Origin: Pseudoalteromonas phenolica
Lineage (GTDB): Bacteria > Pseudomonadota > Gammaproteobacteria > Enterobacterales > Alteromonadaceae
Direction of reading: 5' to 3'
DNA: 64,000 nucleotides
Assembly: GCF_001444405.1 (NCBI RefSeq)
Contig: NZ_CP013187.1
Location: 2,418,001-2,482,000, forward strand
Below, one piece after another: positions 34,291 through 44,375 of this stretch (position 1 is the stretch's first letter; each line of letters starts with the position of its first letter). The translations under genes and the position numbers were made by a program. The notes beneath the pieces were generated by a model. That model ran no database searches. It saw nothing but the letters and a program-made list of their open reading frames with translations, and was not told where the DNA came from.

Positions 34291-34595
34291 TTTTTAATCC
34301 CTTAAACTAAATAATCGATATGTTAAAGTTAATACCAAATTATTTACAAATCAAGCTCAAGGTTAAGGAAATGTATATTTAATAGAGATAAAACGCTTTA
34401 TTTTTGAATATTATGAAAATACTCATATAACGAATCAGCCCACCTAACAATTAACTTAAACACAATAATAACCTCTCGCGAAAATTGAACTCGTCTGGAG
34501 CTTTTGCTTTAAGATCTCATCTGAATTTAATGAAAGCTCAGCCTTACTGGACGCTAGATGCTAACTCTTAACATTTATTGATTTGTGTTTTGATA

Positions 34596-34693
34596 TGATA
34601 GGCAAAAGCATGTTTTCTTATTTCTGTAGACTTCAGTCGCTACCATCAGGTTTAATCACTCAAATTGATTAGATGTTATTGTGGGTTGGTATA
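34596..34693 (+). repeat. Intergenic repeat copy D, degenerate
   Basis: Partial relative of copies A-C: AGGCAAAAGCATG resembles the left-central part of copy A, GCTACCATCAGGTTTAATCACTC the conserved right part, and GGGTTGGTATA the terminal repeat. The left end is lost or unrecognisable. Confidence 0.5.
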
Positions 34694-34901
34694 GATACAC
34701 CATTTTCGGTGCAAATTATCCATTCAGTTAATGAAGAAGCTTAAACATGCCTAGCGATGAGAGACCAGATTAAAAGAGATTAAACAGATGGTTAATTGGC
34801 GATTCTTAAGAGCACATTCAACTGAATTAAGTCGCTCTTCAACTGGCCACGCATTATAGATTTTGCACAGAGTTTTAGTTAATAAGCAGGCAGAACTAAA
34901 T

Positions 34902-34935
34902 GTGTGGTTAGCATGACATAATGTACTAACCACAC
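34902..34935 (-). terminator. Stem-loop after the S9 peptidase gene
   Basis: Perfect 10-bp arms GTGTGGTTAG (34902-34911) and CTAACCACAC (34926-34935) with a 14-base loop, 13 bases past the stop codon. No T-run follows on the minus strand, so this may be a weak terminator or a 3'-protecting hairpin. Confidence 0.5.
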
Positions 34936-34948
34936 TTACTAAGATGCT

Positions 34949-36970
34949 TTACTTTTTATACTTTTCAAACCACGCCAAGGTGTGCTCGATTTTACTTATC
35001 ATACGAGATGGTTTTCCTGCGATACCATGTGGTGCGCCTGGTATTTTAACTAATACTGTATCGATTTTACGAAGCTTTAAGGCTTGATAATATTGCTCAG
35101 TTTCAGCCATCGGTGTTCGTAAATCTTCTTCACCAGTCATTAACATCGTCGGCGTAGTCACATTGCCAACTAAAGATAATGGTGAGCGTTGCCAGTAATG
35201 CTCTACATGCTCCCATGGCATACCTGGAAATTGTGTGGGTATTTGTAATAACCCACTATCAGCCGTTAATACTTTGCTTAACCAATTAATCACAGGTTTA
35301 ACGACAACAGCCGCATTAAACCTGTTGGTAAGGCCAATCGCATACGCCGTTGCAATGCCCCCAGCAGATCCCCCAGCAATGAATAAATTACCTTTATCAA
35401 TAAATCCTTTGCTTATCATGGCATCAACACCAGAATTATGGTCAGCAAAGTCTTCTTTTGAACTGTACTTATACTTCAGCAACATAGCAAAACGTTCACC
35501 ATAAGAGCTGCTGCCTCTGTGGTTATCGTAAAACACCACGTAACCCTGCGCAGCATAACGCTGTAATTCAGCAGAAAAATGTGGACCATAAGCTAAGTGA
35601 GGGCCACCATGAATCTCAACCAATAGCGGATACTTTTTCTTAGGATCAAAATTAGGAGGCGTGATATACCAACCTTGAATTTGCTCGCCATCAAATGAAG
35701 ACTTGTAGTTAACTTCATGAACCTCACCCAGTGTTTTATGAGCAAGTAAATCTTCGTTTAATGCAGTTAGTTGTTTGGTATTCCCTTTAGTAGATGCTAT
35801 TGATACATCCGCTGGCCTTTGCGCTGTCCCATGGGTAAAGGCAATTTTACCTGAGTAGTTCGCACTAAATTGGCCGCTAATATAAGGTCTGCCCAATGTT
35901 GTGCCCGATAAGCTGTCAGCAAGGTCTTTGATATTGCCACTTAAAGAAATCGCTGCAAGCTTGCGCTTACCGAAGTCATCGTAGGCAATTGCCAATCTTG
36001 AATTGCTGATCCAAGTTGGATTTTGGATAGAGCGGTCAAAATCTTTACCCACCATTTCAAACTCTTTATCTGACCAATCCATGACATTCAGCTTGTGATT
36101 ACGATATGGATTCAACTCACCAGATGCACTTAAGAAAGCTAACTTTTTACCGTTTCTTGAAAAGCTAGGAGAATGCTCTCGGCCTGGTTGAGTAGTGAGC
36201 TGAGTAAGCTTGCCCTTTAAATCTACACTAAATAAATCACCTTCTAAGCGCTTGTATTCCCAATCTTTAATTCTATTTGCAGAGAATACAATTTCTTCTG
36301 AGTTACTATGCCAAGTAAGCTTCCCACCATGATGAAAATTACCTGAAGTCAATTGACGCGGCGTCCCACCATCACTTGGTAAAATAAAGATTTGGCGATA
36401 GCCCGGCTTAACTAATCCCCTGCCATCAGCTTGGTAATAAGCTTTATCAATAACAATTGCAGGATCTGACCATTTCGCGCCTTTTGGTTTCGCTGGCATT
36501 TTTGCGATCACCGAAGGCTTTTCGTTGATTTGTTGACTAAATGCCAGCCACTTACCATCCGGAGACCAAGTTAAATTACTTACGCTTGACTGAAGTTGGC
36601 TTAACAATGCAGTGCGATTTTTCTCAAGGTAATGCACATGCACTTGGTAACTGCCAGAAACATTACTGATAAATGCTATTTTTTTACCATCTGGTGACCA
36701 TCTTGGGTGCAGGTATTGGTTTTCATCTGAAAATAGTGGCGTTTGTTCACCACTTTTTACGTCTACTAACCATAAATTGCGGCGAGTGTTATCTTTCATT
36801 ATGTCATTAGAATTTCTGACATATACAACTTGTTTACCGTTTGGAGAAATTTGCGGGTCGTTTGCATATTCTAATGCAAAGATATCGTTGGCATTAAATG
36901 TTGAGTTTGCCTGAGCAAGAACAGGTAATAATGCAAGTGCTGAAAGTGTTTTTCTGATCCCAATAGCCAT
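34949..36970 (-). CDS. S9 family serine peptidase (acylaminoacyl/dipeptidyl peptidase type)
   Basis: 673 aa with a signal peptide (residues 1-21, ALAQANS), so periplasmic or exported. An N-terminal beta-propeller with repeated PDGK motifs (WSPDGKKIAF, WSPDGKWLAF, FSRNGKKLAF) is followed by the alpha/beta-hydrolase peptidase domain from about residue 430. The catalytic serine lies in FIAGGSAGGIA near 534, the aspartate in GEEDLRTP near 615 and the histidine in GAPHGI near 647. Members cleave short peptides, removing dipeptides or acylated residues. Marine Alteromonadales carry many such enzymes for protein scavenging. It stands alone, with a chemoreceptor gene next upstream. Confidence 0.93.
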   Translation of the reverse strand: MAIGIRKTLSALALLPVLAQANSTFNANDIFALEYANDPQISPNGKQVVYVRNSNDIMKDNTRRNLWLVDVKSGEQTPLFSDENQYLHPRWSPDGKKIAFISNVSGSYQVHVHYLEKNRTALLSQLQSSVSNLTWSPDGKWLAFSQQINEKPSVIAKMPAKPKGAKWSDPAIVIDKAYYQADGRGLVKPGYRQIFILPSDGGTPRQLTSGNFHHGGKLTWHSNSEEIVFSANRIKDWEYKRLEGDLFSVDLKGKLTQLTTQPGREHSPSFSRNGKKLAFLSASGELNPYRNHKLNVMDWSDKEFEMVGKDFDRSIQNPTWISNSRLAIAYDDFGKRKLAAISLSGNIKDLADSLSGTTLGRPYISGQFSANYSGKIAFTHGTAQRPADVSIASTKGNTKQLTALNEDLLAHKTLGEVHEVNYKSSFDGEQIQGWYITPPNFDPKKKYPLLVEIHGGPHLAYGPHFSAELQRYAAQGYVVFYDNHRGSSSYGERFAMLLKYKYSSKEDFADHNSGVDAMISKGFIDKGNLFIAGGSAGGIATAYAIGLTNRFNAAVVVKPVINWLSKVLTADSGLLQIPTQFPGMPWEHVEHYWQRSPLSLVGNVTTPTMLMTGEEDLRTPMAETEQYYQALKLRKIDTVLVKIPGAPHGIAGKPSRMISKIEHTLAWFEKYKK

Positions 36971-37097
36971 AGTGATCCCTAATTAATAAATTTAGCATAT
37001 GAATACTAGAGTCAGGATAAAATGTCATTGGTTTAGCGATGAACTGAGCGAAAGTGATGCCCATTAACTAGACATCACTCAATACTGACAATACGAC

Positions 37098-39098
37098 TTA
37101 ATATTCGTAATTACATTCTTTGCTAACTTTATAACGCTCAATTAGCTCATCCATATCAATTGCAGAGCCAGCAATATTAGTTGCAGCTTTAGCTATCTCT
37201 TCAGCACCAGATACATTCTCAGTGGCTTTTTGATAAATATCGACAATATTTTTACTTACTTCTTCAATCGCATTGCTTTGCTGCTGCGTATTTGAAGAAA
37301 CAGCCTCAGTCACTGCTTCAACTTGTTTTGCTTGTTCAACTATGGTTGCCAAAGCAAGTTTAATTTCTTCTGCTCGTTGGGCCGCTTCCAGGGCATTGTC
37401 TTTACCTTGGGTAATAATGTTTGAAGCTTCTTTTGAACTTGTTTGAAGCTCTGCCACTAATGAGGATATCTCTTCTGTTGATTTTTGTGTTCTACTTGCA
37501 AGACTTCTCACTTCATCAGCAACAACCGCAAAACCTCTACCCTGCTCTCCAGCTCTTGCAGCTTCGATAGCGGCATTCAAGGCCAACAAATTAGTTTGTT
37601 CCGCAATATCTCGGATCATATCAACCATACTAGAAATACTACCTACACGTTCATTCAACGTATCGACTGATTGTGCCGAACGAGCCATATCATCAGACGC
37701 ACTTTGGATCACTTCAACAGCTTCACTCACCACCCTTTGTCCATTTAAAGATTCATTGGCAACTGTTTTTGCAGCCTCGGAGTTGTCAGACATAGAACTT
37801 GCAATAACTTGGATATTTGCGCTCATTTGCTCAGAAGCAGATGCGATAGTCTGTATACCCATTTGTTGCTCAACTAAGTTTTCTTGGCTTTGACTGATTG
37901 CAACTGCAGTTTCATGAATTGAGACGGTGATCTTCTTGGAGACTAGGCCAAGTTCAATTAAATCTTCTTCAAATTGTTTTGTCAGTGCGTTTATTTTTTG
38001 CGCTGATTCACCAAGTTCATCTGAGCTTAATACTTCTATCTCATCAGCCATATCGCGCTTATTAATCGCAATTTCTATGCCTTTTGCTATTAACTCTGAT
38101 TGTTGGTGCCTTAATCGAATCGATAAAAACAGCGCAGCGGTAATGAGCAAGCCAACAATAAATATAACTGCTTCTACAATGACTACTACTACGGCGTCTT
38201 GTTGAATTCGAATTGCTGTTTTATCAACTACGGTTAGCGCTTCTTCTTCAGCATTTTTTAAAGCATTAATTCTATTTGTTGCAGCTGTAAACCAAGCTTC
38301 AGCGTCAATATTAAAATTGGAGTTTTTTTGTTCGACTTGTTTTCTAAAACGGTCAACTTCGGCAAATGAGCTTTGGTTCAGTGCTGATTGTAAAATTGAC
38401 CTTATTGCTTTAGGCGCGACTTCTAGTGCTTCGTTTAAATAGACTTTTTGTTGTGTTAACAACTCTACATGTCGTGCCTTTTGCGCAAAGCTCATTTGAT
38501 TATTGGCAAAAACATTTGCCAATATTGCTCGCTCTATCCCCGATGACTCTTTCGCACTTGAAAAGTTATATATAGCAGTTAACTCTTTTGAAATGATCGG
38601 GTCATCACTCAAACGTGCTGCTTTAACAACAATATGCAAACCTTTTGAATTAATTGCAGTGTAGTAATTTAGCAAATCAGGGACTGAGGTCGCTAAGCTA
38701 TCTACTTTTCTTCGCATCGACTCTAATTCGAAGAAAAGAGCTTCAAACTCCTTGAGCTCTTTATGCATTTCTTTTGATAAGCTCCAATCCTTTTGTTTGC
38801 TCTTCAATAAACTCAACATCGAATTCGTATTGAGGCGCTGCGCTCTTAAGGACTGGCCAAACTTTGCACCTTTAGAACCAACAAACCCTGCAGACGTCCC
38901 CCTCTCTTTTTGAGTCTCATGTACGATACCCAATACCGCATGACTCAAAAAAGCATTGTATTCAGCATCATAAGCATTATTCATTTTTTTGAATGCCATG
39001 CTCATATCGTAGGTAATAATGGCTCCTAGCAAAATACAGGGAAGGAGGACAACTAGAGTGAGGTGACTTGATATCTTTTTGGCAACAGCTAGAAACAT
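37098..39098 (-). CDS. Methyl-accepting chemotaxis protein with NIT sensor domain
   Basis: 666 aa chemoreceptor. Membrane segments at about residues 13-33 and 302-325 enclose a periplasmic helical domain that begins HETQKERGTSAGFVGSKG, the signature of the NIT (nitrate- and nitrite-sensing) domain. HAMP follows, then the signalling domain with DIAEQTNLLALNAAIEAARA near residue 510. No CheR pentapeptide at the C-terminus (SKECNYEY). NIT receptors have been shown to sense nitrate in some bacteria; that is the best guess here. The gene is monocistronic, between the S9 peptidase and a UPF0114 gene. Confidence 0.94.
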   Translation of the reverse strand: MFLAVAKKISSHLTLVVLLPCILLGAIITYDMSMAFKKMNNAYDAEYNAFLSHAVLGIVHETQKERGTSAGFVGSKGAKFGQSLRAQRLNTNSMLSLLKSKQKDWSLSKEMHKELKEFEALFFELESMRRKVDSLATSVPDLLNYYTAINSKGLHIVVKAARLSDDPIISKELTAIYNFSSAKESSGIERAILANVFANNQMSFAQKARHVELLTQQKVYLNEALEVAPKAIRSILQSALNQSSFAEVDRFRKQVEQKNSNFNIDAEAWFTAATNRINALKNAEEEALTVVDKTAIRIQQDAVVVVIVEAVIFIVGLLITAALFLSIRLRHQQSELIAKGIEIAINKRDMADEIEVLSSDELGESAQKINALTKQFEEDLIELGLVSKKITVSIHETAVAISQSQENLVEQQMGIQTIASASEQMSANIQVIASSMSDNSEAAKTVANESLNGQRVVSEAVEVIQSASDDMARSAQSVDTLNERVGSISSMVDMIRDIAEQTNLLALNAAIEAARAGEQGRGFAVVADEVRSLASRTQKSTEEISSLVAELQTSSKEASNIITQGKDNALEAAQRAEEIKLALATIVEQAKQVEAVTEAVSSNTQQQSNAIEEVSKNIVDIYQKATENVSGAEEIAKAATNIAGSAIDMDELIERYKVSKECNYEY

Positions 39099-39343
39099 AG
39101 AGACGACTTATTGTTTAATAAAAAGTTAACCGCTTTAAAATATAGATAGTTAAAACCGATATATAAGCAATTATTCCTAATAAATTGATATTAGTGCCTT
39201 GTTAAACAAAGAGTAAAGCATTTACTTAAAAACTTTATAAAACTCGATATCAACTGATTAAATAATAGACAGGTTTATGAAAAAAGGATCACTTGTCGCC
39301 CAAATAAATATAAGTCGCGCCAATAATCTCTCGAGAATAAGGG

Positions 39344-39874
39344 CTAGTGATTGTGTGTCTTACTATTGATGTAGTCAGTTATTGAGAATAGAACACCAGA
39401 AATCACAAAAGTTAAGTGAATGCCTACTTTCCAAGCTAGTTCTTCATTACTGAGTAACTCAGAGCTAATAAACACTTTAAGTAACTCCACAGCTGAAATA
39501 GCAACGATAGCACTAATAAGTTTTATCTTAAGTCCAGAAAAGCCCACTTTTCCCATCCATGCAGGTCTATCCCTATGGTTATCAATATCAAGCTTTGAAA
39601 CAAAATTTTCATAACCACTAAAAATAATGATCAATAACAGCCCTGCTAACAAAGCCGTATCAACTAAAGTAAGAATACCAACCAATAAATCATTGTTTGC
39701 AGTATTAAAAGCCGTAATAGTCATCACGTAAAGCTGCTTAAAAAATTTAATAAGCAGTAAAATAACCGCAAATAACAGCCCTAAAAAGAAAGGTGCAAGT
39801 AACCAACGACCTTTAAATAAGGTTGACTCTAAAGCATGCTCAAGTTTATTACCAAACGACTTAGGTTCGTTCAT
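39344..39874 (-). CDS. UPF0114 (YqhA) family inner membrane protein
   Basis: 176 aa. The N-terminus ESTLFKGRWLLAPFFLGLL and the loop FSGYENFVSKLD are characteristic of the YqhA/TIGR00645 family. About four transmembrane segments are predicted: 27-46, 60-85, 117-138 and 150-167. Function of the family is not known to me; related proteins are found near transport or redox genes without a consistent partner. The gene is single and precedes the NIT chemoreceptor on the same strand, 245 bp away. Confidence 0.88.
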   Translation of the reverse strand: MNEPKSFGNKLEHALESTLFKGRWLLAPFFLGLLFAVILLLIKFFKQLYVMTITAFNTANNDLLVGILTLVDTALLAGLLLIIIFSGYENFVSKLDIDNHRDRPAWMGKVGFSGLKIKLISAIVAISAVELLKVFISSELLSNEELAWKVGIHLTFVISGVLFSITDYINSKTHNH

Positions 39875-39981
39875 TTTGTTACCTTTAAATAAGTTTGCGG
39901 CATTTTAGTCTAAGCATTGTCATTGTTTCAATTAGTTAGACACTAAACATAAATTTACTGCACATTATGCAGCTAATTATT

Positions 39982-41319
39982 TCACTTACTTTTGTCAGGT
40001 TTATGCTCTTCACTTTCATCAATCAAGTCGTCTTCTAACTTACTTTCAGCATCATCGCCAACTACCAATAATTGCTCATGCGCGATTTCTTCTTCTATTC
40101 TAGGGTCCATCGCTGCAGCGAGTGGTGAACTAGTGACATCCGAATTACCCACAACATAGTCGCTGGATTCAGGCACTTCCGCTTTTTGACGAGAATTAAT
40201 AAAAGTTAACACTCCAAACATCAATACAGTGAGCACTGCAATAGATGCATATAAAGCCTTAGGGCCGAAAAAAGTCATTGATTTTGAAATAAGCGCTGAA
40301 CCAAAAGCGGCGCCTGCACCAAAAACCATTAGGAGTGCAGAAGATACGCCAACCCGATCTTCATCACTGACACGTGAGTTTGCCAAAGCTGATGAAAGCG
40401 GATAAAGCGTAAACGCAAACAAACCAAAAGCAAAACTACAGGCCATCAAAACTGTCGGTTCAGAGGGTAATAAGCAAATTGCCAAACTGATGAGGCATAG
40501 AGCAACTGCATTACTTCTTAATAAAATACTCCTTGGTACTTTGTCAGAAATGATACCCATCGGCCACTGAGCTAATAAACCAGCAAAAATCGTAAACGAC
40601 ATGAATTTAGCAATATCCGCTGCACTAAACCCAACTCCGTTTGCAAAAGTAGGCGCCAGACCGTAAAAGCTGCCGTTAATAATGCCAGCAAACAGAACAG
40701 CAGTCAGTGCTTGAGGTACTTTTTTAAAATAGTCAAACAGACTAACCTGAACTGGTTTAATGGGTTTAGGGTGAATTCGCCGTGTGATAGCAATGGGAAT
40801 AATACCAGCCGATACTGCCATACAAACTAAAAACAAAGGTGCATAACCCAATTCAGGAAAACTTGATAATGCAAACTGACCAAGCACCATGCCCATATAC
40901 GACGTGATCATATAAAATGAGAAAACTTTTCCTCGGGATTCGGGTTCTGCTTGCTCATTAAGCCAACTTTCAAGCACCATATAATTAGCCATCATGCCTA
41001 AGCCAACACACAATCGTAAAAACAGCCATAAATAAATGTTATCGCTTATACCATGTGTGGCAACGCAAACTACTACAGCGGCAGTGCTTGCTGCAAATGT
41101 TCTTATGTGCCCGACAGATTTTATAAAGTGATAGCCTAATTTTGAACCTAATAAAAGGCCCAAGTAATAACACGAAGTAAGTAAACCAATCCAAAAGGTC
41201 GACACATCTTTTTGACCTAAATAGAGCGCAAGATATGTAGTTAACAAGCCAGTACCGCTTATTAAAAATAGATTCGTGAAATATAAAGATAGAAATGATT
41301 TCATGACAAAATGTTGCAT
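39982..41319 (-). CDS. MFS transporter, YcaD-like
   Basis: 445 aa major facilitator with 12 predicted membrane segments in residues 1-370. Typical stretches are FWIGLLTSCYYLGLLLGS after helix 1, RLCVGLGMMANYMVLESWLNE in helix 4, ESRGKVFSFYMI, and LAQWPMGIISDKVPR. These match the YcaD subfamily of putative transporters, whose substrate is unknown. A hydrophilic acidic tail of about 60 residues follows the last helix, longer than in E. coli YcaD. There is no clear Shine-Dalgarno before either ATG (first or sixth codon), so the start is uncertain by five codons. It lies downstream of the Cache chemoreceptor gene on the same strand. Confidence 0.88.
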   Translation of the reverse strand: MQHFVMKSFLSLYFTNLFLISGTGLLTTYLALYLGQKDVSTFWIGLLTSCYYLGLLLGSKLGYHFIKSVGHIRTFAASTAAVVVCVATHGISDNIYLWLFLRLCVGLGMMANYMVLESWLNEQAEPESRGKVFSFYMITSYMGMVLGQFALSSFPELGYAPLFLVCMAVSAGIIPIAITRRIHPKPIKPVQVSLFDYFKKVPQALTAVLFAGIINGSFYGLAPTFANGVGFSAADIAKFMSFTIFAGLLAQWPMGIISDKVPRSILLRSNAVALCLISLAICLLPSEPTVLMACSFAFGLFAFTLYPLSSALANSRVSDEDRVGVSSALLMVFGAGAAFGSALISKSMTFFGPKALYASIAVLTVLMFGVLTFINSRQKAEVPESSDYVVGNSDVTSSPLAAAMDPRIEEEIAHEQLLVVGDDAESKLEDDLIDESEEHKPDKSK

Positions 41320-41426
41320 GTTTTTTTGAGATACTAGAGCAGGAAAAAAGCTTTGCCAAGCGCAGTTATCAAATTAATTATAGGTGAGAAAATAGCCGAA
41401 TAACGTATATTCGGCTTACATATTAA

Positions 41427-43061
41427 TTAAACTTTGAATTTCGACACATGTGCTTTTAAATCAGCTGCCAAAGCTTTAAGTTCAGAGCCAGCCTTAGCAA
41501 TGTCTTTTGTTGCATCAACAGTAGAAGAAGTATGATCGCTTACTGTTATAATTCCGCGATTGATTTCTTCAGCCACAGCCGATTGCTCCTCTGAAGCCGT
41601 TGCTATTTGTGTGCTCATTTCATTAATAATCGCAATATCTTCTACAATTTCTTTTAGCGCATGATCTGCATTTTGAGCCTGCTCAACTGTACGTTCTGCA
41701 TAGACTTGGCCTTCTTCCATTACTACAACTGCGTCATGAGAGTACTTTTGTAACTCTTCAATCATACTTTGAATACTTTCCGTAGACTCTTTCGTTCTCT
41801 GGGCAAGCGCTCTCACTTCATCAGCAACAACAGCAAACCCTCTGCCTTGCTCACCTGCTCTGGCAGCCTCAATGGCAGCATTTAAAGCTAATAAATTGGT
41901 TTGTTCTGCTATGGCATTGATCACAGTGGTAACATTACCAATTTCTTCACTCACAGAACCCAGTTTATGGATAACAGCAGCCGCCTTTTCAACTTCATTT
42001 GCCAAGCCACTTATAGCCTCAATGGCAATATTTAATAGCGCCATCCCTTCACCAGCCTCTTTATGGGCTTTATGCGCAGCATTCGCAGTGTTCACTACGT
42101 TATGAGCAACTTCGCTGACTGTAGATGTCATCTCATTCATGGCTGTTGCCGCTTGTTCAATTTCAACTTGTTGATTCGCCATCGCTTGTTTAGTCTCGTT
42201 CGCGACACTTTCTAAGCTATGTGTTGAAATATTCAGCTGTTCGACAGAAGCATTACTACTAAAGGCGATATCTCTAAAACTGGATACCATATTATTTAGA
42301 CCCATGGCGATATGTGTTAATTCATCTTTTCCTTGTGTATCTACCGCTAGTGTTAAATCTCCCGTCTCCTCCAAACGTTGAATAGTGTTACCAATCCTAT
42401 CTAATGGATTTATGATGCTTTTAACTACATTTACTGTGATGATGACGGTCACCAAAGCAATGATGACTATCAAGGCCACCATGGTTGAAACTTCTTGCCA
42501 GAATGTCGCTTGCACATCATCAATATAAACCCCTGTTGCAATTATCCACCCCCAAGGTGCGAATTGTTTTGCATAAGAGATTTTATCGACGGGATCAGTG
42601 TTTGCTGTTCTGGACCACATATAATGCACACTGCCTTCACCTGAACGTGTCGCAACATCCACTATTTCACGTATAAAATAAATACCATGTGGATCTTTTA
42701 AATTAGCAGAATTAGAACCATTCAGACTAGGCTTCATAGGGTGCATTAGCATTGTATGTTGTTTATCAAGAATAAACAGATATTCATCACCAGCATAACG
42801 CATCGATTTAATGACCTGCTTTGCTTCAATTTGTGCTTTTTCAAGCGTCATTTTCGAGTTGTTTACTTGCTCGGCATAAAAGTTAACTACCCCATAGGCT
42901 GTTTCAACAATATGTTGAGTTTCGAGCTGTTTAGCATGTTTTAGCTCACTATAGAGCGAACTAAGCATCAAGAATGAAATTACGATTATGACTAGGAAGC
43001 AAGCACTAACTTGCGCCCACAAACGTTTTTTGACAGAAAGCTGCCTGAGTGTTATCTCCAT
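41427..43061 (-). CDS. Methyl-accepting chemotaxis protein with single Cache domain
   Basis: 544 aa chemoreceptor. Membrane segments at about residues 17-35 and 190-212 enclose a periplasmic single Cache (sCache_2) domain with AGDEYLFILDKQHTMLMHP and FAPWGWIIATGVYIDD, both typical of that fold. HAMP (about 213-265) and a signalling domain with IAEQTNLLALNAAIEAARAG near residue 390 follow. It ends LKAHVSKFKV without a CheR pentapeptide. sCache_2 receptors often bind small organic acids, but the ligand here is unknown. The start is well supported by AAGGATAATT before ATG. It is one of three chemoreceptors in the window. Confidence 0.95.
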   Translation of the reverse strand: MEITLRQLSVKKRLWAQVSACFLVIIVISFLMLSSLYSELKHAKQLETQHIVETAYGVVNFYAEQVNNSKMTLEKAQIEAKQVIKSMRYAGDEYLFILDKQHTMLMHPMKPSLNGSNSANLKDPHGIYFIREIVDVATRSGEGSVHYMWSRTANTDPVDKISYAKQFAPWGWIIATGVYIDDVQATFWQEVSTMVALIVIIALVTVIITVNVVKSIINPLDRIGNTIQRLEETGDLTLAVDTQGKDELTHIAMGLNNMVSSFRDIAFSSNASVEQLNISTHSLESVANETKQAMANQQVEIEQAATAMNEMTSTVSEVAHNVVNTANAAHKAHKEAGEGMALLNIAIEAISGLANEVEKAAAVIHKLGSVSEEIGNVTTVINAIAEQTNLLALNAAIEAARAGEQGRGFAVVADEVRALAQRTKESTESIQSMIEELQKYSHDAVVVMEEGQVYAERTVEQAQNADHALKEIVEDIAIINEMSTQIATASEEQSAVAEEINRGIITVSDHTSSTVDATKDIAKAGSELKALAADLKAHVSKFKV

Positions 43062-43304
43062 AATTATCCTTAAGCATTAATCCTTGAGTTGACAAAGCAT
43101 GTTTCTTTTTAAGAAATGAGTATTGTTAAACTAAAGACTTTCAATACGCGAAATGCGCTTCATTACAAAACTCAGCATGTTTCAATTTACTCTCTAGGAA
43201 TTTTATATTCGACACAAAGGCAAAGCTAACAGCTCCTCAGGCGATTCTTCAAGAGCGATTTAACTGTTGTTTGACATATAACAAATTTTTCCTATGAATA
43301 AACT

Positions 43305-44096
43305 TTAGACCTCAATACTTCCTGATAAATAATGTACAGCTTGCCCCCGAAGCTTCACTCTATCTTTGTCGATAATACACATAATTTCTCCACCTCGTTT
43401 AGAGGCTTGATAAGCATGCAATTCTTTTTTACCTAATCGAATTGACCAATAAGGAGCCAGCCCGGTATGGATAGACCCTGTAACCGGATCTTCATCGCCG
43501 CCATTCGCTGGCCAAAAATAACGTGACACAAAATCGTATATCTCTCCAGGTGCAGTCACAACTACATCAAATGGTGCTAATTGTTTAAGTTGCTCTGAAC
43601 TTTGTTCAACAGCTCTAACGTCAAACTCACTGTTATACACAGCAAAGTAAGCTTGCTGATTTTTTAGTACTTGTTGAGGCCTTATAGATAAACCTGCAAT
43701 GAGCGCTTCAGGTATATCTTGAATGGCTTTTGGTGCAAAGCTAGGAAAGTCCATTTCAATATAACCCTTATCTAACTTGTTGATTAGCATAGACCCTACC
43801 GCAGGCGCGCTCAGTGTTACCTGCTGAAAAGTTGGATTTTTATTAAAAAGCACAAACGCTGACGCTAAAGTTGCGTGACCACAAAATGCAATTTCAGTCA
43901 GTGGAGAAAACCAACGAATATCATAAACGCCCGATTCAACAGGCACTAAGAATGTTGTTTCTGATAAGTTATTTTCTGCAGCAATGGATTGCATCAAGTT
44001 TTCGGTTAACCAAGTGTCTGTCGTGATCACCGCCGCTGAATTGCCACCAAACTGAGTGGATGTAAAAGCATCCACAATGTCGATATTTAACTTCAT
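43305..44096 (-). CDS. PhzF family isomerase-like protein
   Basis: 263 aa, the usual family length, made of two similar halves. It contains VDAFTSTQFGGNSAAV, the catalytic Glu in AENNLSETTFL, and the second-half motif GDEDPVTGSIHTGLAPYW. FCGHATLASA is also diagnostic. PhzF relatives isomerise dienoic or amino-acid-derived substrates; true phenazine synthesis is unlikely, since no other phz gene is present. The frame is open to an ATG at 44129, but GGATGGAATT precedes the ATG at 44096, where the family-typical MKLNIDIVDAF begins. It is a single gene with no informative neighbour. Confidence 0.92.
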   Translation of the reverse strand: MKLNIDIVDAFTSTQFGGNSAAVITTDTWLTENLMQSIAAENNLSETTFLVPVESGVYDIRWFSPLTEIAFCGHATLASAFVLFNKNPTFQQVTLSAPAVGSMLINKLDKGYIEMDFPSFAPKAIQDIPEALIAGLSIRPQQVLKNQQAYFAVYNSEFDVRAVEQSSEQLKQLAPFDVVVTAPGEIYDFVSRYFWPANGGDEDPVTGSIHTGLAPYWSIRLGKKELHAYQASKRGGEIMCIIDKDRVKLRGQAVHYLSGSIEV

Positions 44097-44215
44097 AATT
44101 CCATCCACTTTATCTTTAATTACCAACAAACTAGCTGAGATTTAAAGGCAAGTGAAGGGATTAAGAGTTATGCATACAATTTTAGTGATTGTTAGCAATG
44201 GAATTAAAAGAAAAT

Positions 44216-44286
44216 AAGCGGGCAAAACTGCGAAGGGATGCAATTAAAGGGGACTGCCCGCTTGAAGAGTGTTGTTAAATAACAAC
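44216..44286. repeat. Inverted repeats upstream of the PhzF gene
   Basis: AAGCGGGCA (44216-44224) and TGCCCGCTT (44255-44263) are perfect 9-base arms 30 bases apart. A second palindrome GTTGTTA-AA-TAACAAC follows at 44271-44286. They lie between the MlaC-like gene stop and the PhzF-like gene, both on the minus strand. They may end the MlaC-like transcript or be a structured RNA; no T-run is clear. Confidence 0.4.
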
Positions 44287-44375
44287 TATGGAACTAAGTA
44301 ACTGGCTTAATGAGCGTTAACTGACTCTGTAAAAGCAAGTTCAATATACTCACTTATTTCTGACTGCAAACTGAA

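Larger units (their letters stand above)
34291..34948. other. Intergenic region with degenerate repeat and hairpin
   Basis: About 650 bp without a gene I can support. It contains degenerate repeat copy D (34596-34693) and a hairpin after the S9 peptidase gene (34902-34935). A 60-codon frame at 34751-34933 on the minus strand has no ribosome site and overlaps the hairpin region, so it is not called. Confidence 0.5.

Noticed and set aside
34751..34933. 60-codon frame on the minus strand downstream of the S9 peptidase gene
   Set aside because: No Shine-Dalgarno, overlaps a hairpin, composition not protein-like.
39099..39343. Sigma-28 (flagellar) promoter before the NIT chemoreceptor
   Set aside because: TAAAG is present but the GCCGATAA element is not within the right spacing; the other two chemoreceptor genes also lack a clear match.
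43305..44096. Phenazine biosynthesis gene phzF
   Set aside because: Only the PhzF-like isomerase is present; no other phenazine genes lie in the window, so the family name is used without the pathway.
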